From: Polyangiaceae bacterium
GTDB lineage: Bacteria; Myxococcota_A; Polyangia; Polyangiales; Polyangiaceae
Length of the DNA: 7,719 nucleotides
Direction: 5' to 3'
NCBI GenBank assembly: GCA_022447485.1
Contig: JAKVCH010000132.1
Location: forward strand, 1-7,719
Part shown: one piece after another, positions 5,740-7,719 of the stretch
Layout: each line of letters opens with the position of its first letter
Position numbering within the stretch: position 1 is the stretch's first letter
Translations under genes and position numbers: made by a program
The notes under the pieces: model-generated
The model's input: only the letters and a program-made list of their open reading frames with translations
The model's database searches: none
What the model was told of the DNA's origin: nothing

Positions 5740-7461
5740 ATGTACGAGTCCAGTCGATTGTTTGCGGAGGCATCAAAGCACGCTGCTCGAGATCTTTTAG
5801 GGCTCAGAGCTTGGCACCGACTCGGGTTCTTCTGCGCCTGTTCTCTGCTGCTGGCGTTGAGCGCTTGCAGTTCACCTCAATTGCTCGGTTCTGAGGAAGG
5901 CGCTGGAGATGAAAACGAAATCGTAGCAACTGACGGAGCTGAGCCCACGGTCACTTTGAACGATGGAGGTCAATGCGTCCTCTCGAGTGGACCGGGAGTG
6001 ATTCGTCGATTAACCAAAAGAGAGTACCAAAAATCCCTCGTCTCCCTTTTTGAAAGCACCGACTTTCCATTTGAAGAGCCGCTAAGTGGGAATATTGAGG
6101 AGGGCGGTTATTCAACGCGCGCTAGTGGTCTTTGGGTACGCGACCTCTCGGCTCAGGCAATCTCCATTCATGCCGAGGCGATCGCCGGATGGGCGGTGGA
6201 GAGCGTGCCCGAACGTATTTCTCTGTGTCGAGAACTGACTCCATCCTGCGTCGATGAAATGCTCGAAACATTTGCTCGTCGGGCTTTTCGGATGTCTCTC
6301 ACCGACGTCATGCGCGAGCGTTATTCGGCTACCTTGTTGGGCAGAAGTGATTGGCCAGATGCGGCTCGTTTGCTGGTGAGCGTCGCGATCCAATCACCTT
6401 ATTTCCTTTACCGCCGCGAGTTGGGGGTTGCCCAAGGTAGCGAGGCGCTTCTGAGCGCCGATGAGCGAGCAGCGTCTCTGGCCTATAGCTTGACCGCAAA
6501 TTCACCTGATGCCGAGCTTCAAGCTGCAGCGGCTTCCGATACACTGAACAGTGAGGCGCAGCTGCTGGCAGAAGCGAGCCGACTGCTGGATACTGAGGGA
6601 ACCGTGGATGCTCTCAGTGCGTTTGTGATTGAATGGCTCGCCCTGGAGCCCGTTCTCACCAAAACAAAAACGGAAGGCGACATCGAGCTCTCACCGGAGC
6701 TGCGAGAGGCTATGTTGGGTGAGGTACGTGCCCTCGTCGCCGCGGTTTATCGCGAAGGTGGTGGGCTATCGGAACTGCTGAGAAGAGAAACGGTTTTCGT
6801 CAATGGGTTGCTAGCAGCACACTATGAAATTGAAGGAGTGAGCGGAGACGAATTTGTAGAAGTACCAGCGGGTAATCGGGTTGGAGGTCTACTAGGTACA
6901 GCCGCCTACCTTATCTCTCATTCGACCGTCGATTCCTCTTCGCCCACCGCGCGAGGCTATTTTATCCGCAAGCGCTTACTCTGTTTGGATGTGCCACCAC
7001 CACCCCCTTCCGTCGATACCGACCTTCCTATGCTGACAGGCGATCTGACGACGAGACAGCGTTTCTCACAACACCTCGCCGATCCTGTTTGCGAATCATG
7101 TCATGTACAGATTGATAATTACGGCTACGCCTTTGAAAGCTACGACGGTCTTGGGCGTTTTCGAGAGAGGGAAAACGGCATTGCGGTGGAGACAGTTGGT
7201 CAAGCGGTTGACCTCGATGGCGCATCGCCGGCATTCAACGATGGGCGTGGTCTCACGACGCTTTTGGTCGGCAGCGCGCAAGTAAAAGCTTGTTTTCACC
7301 AGCACTTGCTCGAATATATCAGCGGTCAGGTTTCTTGGGACGGCAACTGCTCTGTGGATGAGGTGGTCCGCTCGAGCGACGATGCATCGCTGCAGTCCAC
7401 TTTGAGCGCTATCGTTTCTCTTCCTCATTATCAATCTCGCATTCCTCAAGGAGAACTTTGA
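5740..7461 (+). CDS. DUF1592-family lipoprotein (DUF1587/1595/1592/1588/1585 architecture) with CxxCH motif
   Basis: The 573-residue protein starts with a lipoprotein signal ending LSA-C (C43, then S44), consistent with an outer-membrane lipoprotein. The blocks follow the known order: DUF1587-like RRLTKREYQKSL (89-100), DUF1595-like FARRAFRMSLTD (178-189), DUF1592 with QSPYFLYRREL (218-228) and SPDAELQAAAA (255-265), and DUF1588 with GGLLGTAAYLISHS (382-395), a proline run after LLCLDV (423 onward) and CESCHVQIDNYGYAFESYDG (451-470). A DUF1585-like C-terminus follows. C451-x-x-C-H455 is a c-type-heme-like CxxCH site, conserved in DUF1588. Whether heme binds is not established. Unlike many planctomycete members, there is no separate N-terminal cytochrome-like domain. 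The function of this family is unknown. It forms a two-gene unit with the DUF1552 gene two bases downstream. The N-terminal region before the hydrophobic core is about 28 residues, unusually long for a lipoprotein. Confidence 0.9.
   Translation: MYESSRLFAEASKHAARDLLGLRAWHRLGFFCACSLLLALSACSSPQLLGSEEGAGDENEIVATDGAEPTVTLNDGGQCVLSSGPGVIRRLTKREYQKSLVSLFESTDFPFEEPLSGNIEEGGYSTRASGLWVRDLSAQAISIHAEAIAGWAVESVPERISLCRELTPSCVDEMLETFARRAFRMSLTDVMRERYSATLLGRSDWPDAARLLVSVAIQSPYFLYRRELGVAQGSEALLSADERAASLAYSLTANSPDAELQAAAASDTLNSEAQLLAEASRLLDTEGTVDALSAFVIEWLALEPVLTKTKTEGDIELSPELREAMLGEVRALVAAVYREGGGLSELLRRETVFVNGLLAAHYEIEGVSGDEFVEVPAGNRVGGLLGTAAYLISHSTVDSSSPTARGYFIRKRLLCLDVPPPPPSVDTDLPMLTGDLTTRQRFSQHLADPVCESCHVQIDNYGYAFESYDGLGRFRERENGIAVETVGQAVDLDGASPAFNDGRGLTTLLVGSAQVKACFHQHLLEYISGQVSWDGNCSVDEVVRSSDDASLQSTLSAIVSLPHYQSRIPQGEL
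7449..7454 (+). promoter_or_regulatory. Shine-Dalgarno AAGGAG for the DUF1552 gene
   Basis: AAGGAG lies inside the last codons of the DUF1592 gene, 9 bases before ATG 7464. It fixes that start and indicates tight co-translation of the pair. Confidence 0.75.
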
Positions 7462-7463
7462 TC

Positions 7464-7719
7464 ATGTCTTCACGTAGAGTTCGTTACGCAAAGAAGCTTG
7501 CTGAGCGCATTGACCGTCGACGTTTCGCAAAAGGCATGGGTGTCGGTTTGATAGCTGCTCCCTTTCTCAATCTTCTTTTGGAAGAGCCGGTGAAAGCTTT
7601 ACCTGGTCAGGCAAAGCGGGTTATCTTTATTCTCACCAATGGCACTTATATTCCCGGCTGGAAGATGACGGGTTCCAGTGATCAAGAGATAGTGACCAAT
7701 AATTGGAATGCAGGCCTCG
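7464..7719 (+). CDS. DUF1552 family protein, Tat-exported (3' end cut by window edge)
   Basis: The first 85 residues are visible, and the frame is open at the window's right edge. The N-terminus has a twin-arginine-type signal: DRRRFAKGMG (residues 17-26) followed by the hydrophobic VGLIAAPFLNLLL. The mature start reads AKRVIFILTNGTYIPGWK, resembling the conserved RxVxFxxPNG...W start of DUF1552 proteins, which commonly lie next to DUF1592 genes. The role of this family is not established. The gene starts two bases after the stop of the DUF1592 gene and has its own AAGGAG, so the two are almost certainly one transcription unit. Export would be by Tat, whereas its partner is a Sec/lipobox lipoprotein. 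The full-length family is several hundred residues, so most of the protein lies outside the window. Confidence 0.85.
   Translation, partial: MSSRRVRYAKKLAERIDRRRFAKGMGVGLIAAPFLNLLLEEPVKALPGQAKRVIFILTNGTYIPGWKMTGSSDQEIVTNNWNAGL

Noticed and set aside
5498..5800. Plus-strand 100-residue ORF starting at GTG
   Set aside because: It runs 61 bases into the DUF1592 gene out of frame and has a weak start. Its Cys/Leu/Arg-rich composition resembles random translation.
1..7719. Mobile element, CRISPR array, tRNA or rRNA
   Set aside because: No transposase, integrase, regularly spaced repeats, terminal inverted repeats or tRNA-like cloverleaf was seen in reading both strands.

Overview
The window looks like chromosomal DNA from a Gram-negative bacterium with an outer membrane and a Tat export system. 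The best guess is a Myxococcota/Bradymonadia-type lineage (the old 'deltaproteobacteria') or a neighbouring group such as Planctomycetota. That is inference. It rests on a DUF1592-DUF1552 gene pair, two lipobox-bearing secreted proteins, a lipid-anchored PHB-depolymerase-like esterase with a Ser/Gly-rich linker, and a Tat-exported NapA-type reductase. There is no rRNA, tRNA or marker gene to settle it.

Layout. The left half (1 to about 3.7 kb) is read on the minus strand: a six-helix membrane protein of unknown family, then a SAM-dependent methyltransferase with PCCY and HACGELT motifs, then a large molybdopterin oxidoreductase of the periplasmic nitrate reductase (NapA) type. The NapA gene runs off the left edge, so its C-terminus is not visible. 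The usual nap partners (napD, napB, napC, napG/H) are not in view. The right half (about 3.9 kb to the end) is read on the plus strand: a short putative leader ORF overlapping the start of a lipoprotein esterase/depolymerase, then about 590 bases with no recognisable gene, then a DUF1587/1595/1592/1588/1585-type lipoprotein with a CxxCH motif. This is followed two bases later by a DUF1552 protein with a twin-arginine signal, cut by the right edge. The two halves diverge from an intergenic region of about 0.2 kb around 3.7-3.9 kb.

How the genes may work together. The plus-strand proteins all appear to be exported, either by Sec with lipid anchoring or by Tat. They would act at the cell envelope, with the esterase attacking a polyester or an esterified polysaccharide. 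The DUF1592/DUF1552 pair is a recurrent but functionally uncharacterised two-gene module. The NapA-like enzyme would reduce nitrate or another oxyanion in the periplasm. No functional link between the nitrate reductase block and the esterase/DUF block can be shown from sequence.

The most unusual signals are the leader-peptide arrangement in front of the esterase, the DUF1592-DUF1552 module itself, and an out-of-frame signal-peptide-like stretch in the 5.15-5.74 kb gap. I found no mobile element, CRISPR array, RNA gene or convincing rho-independent terminator.
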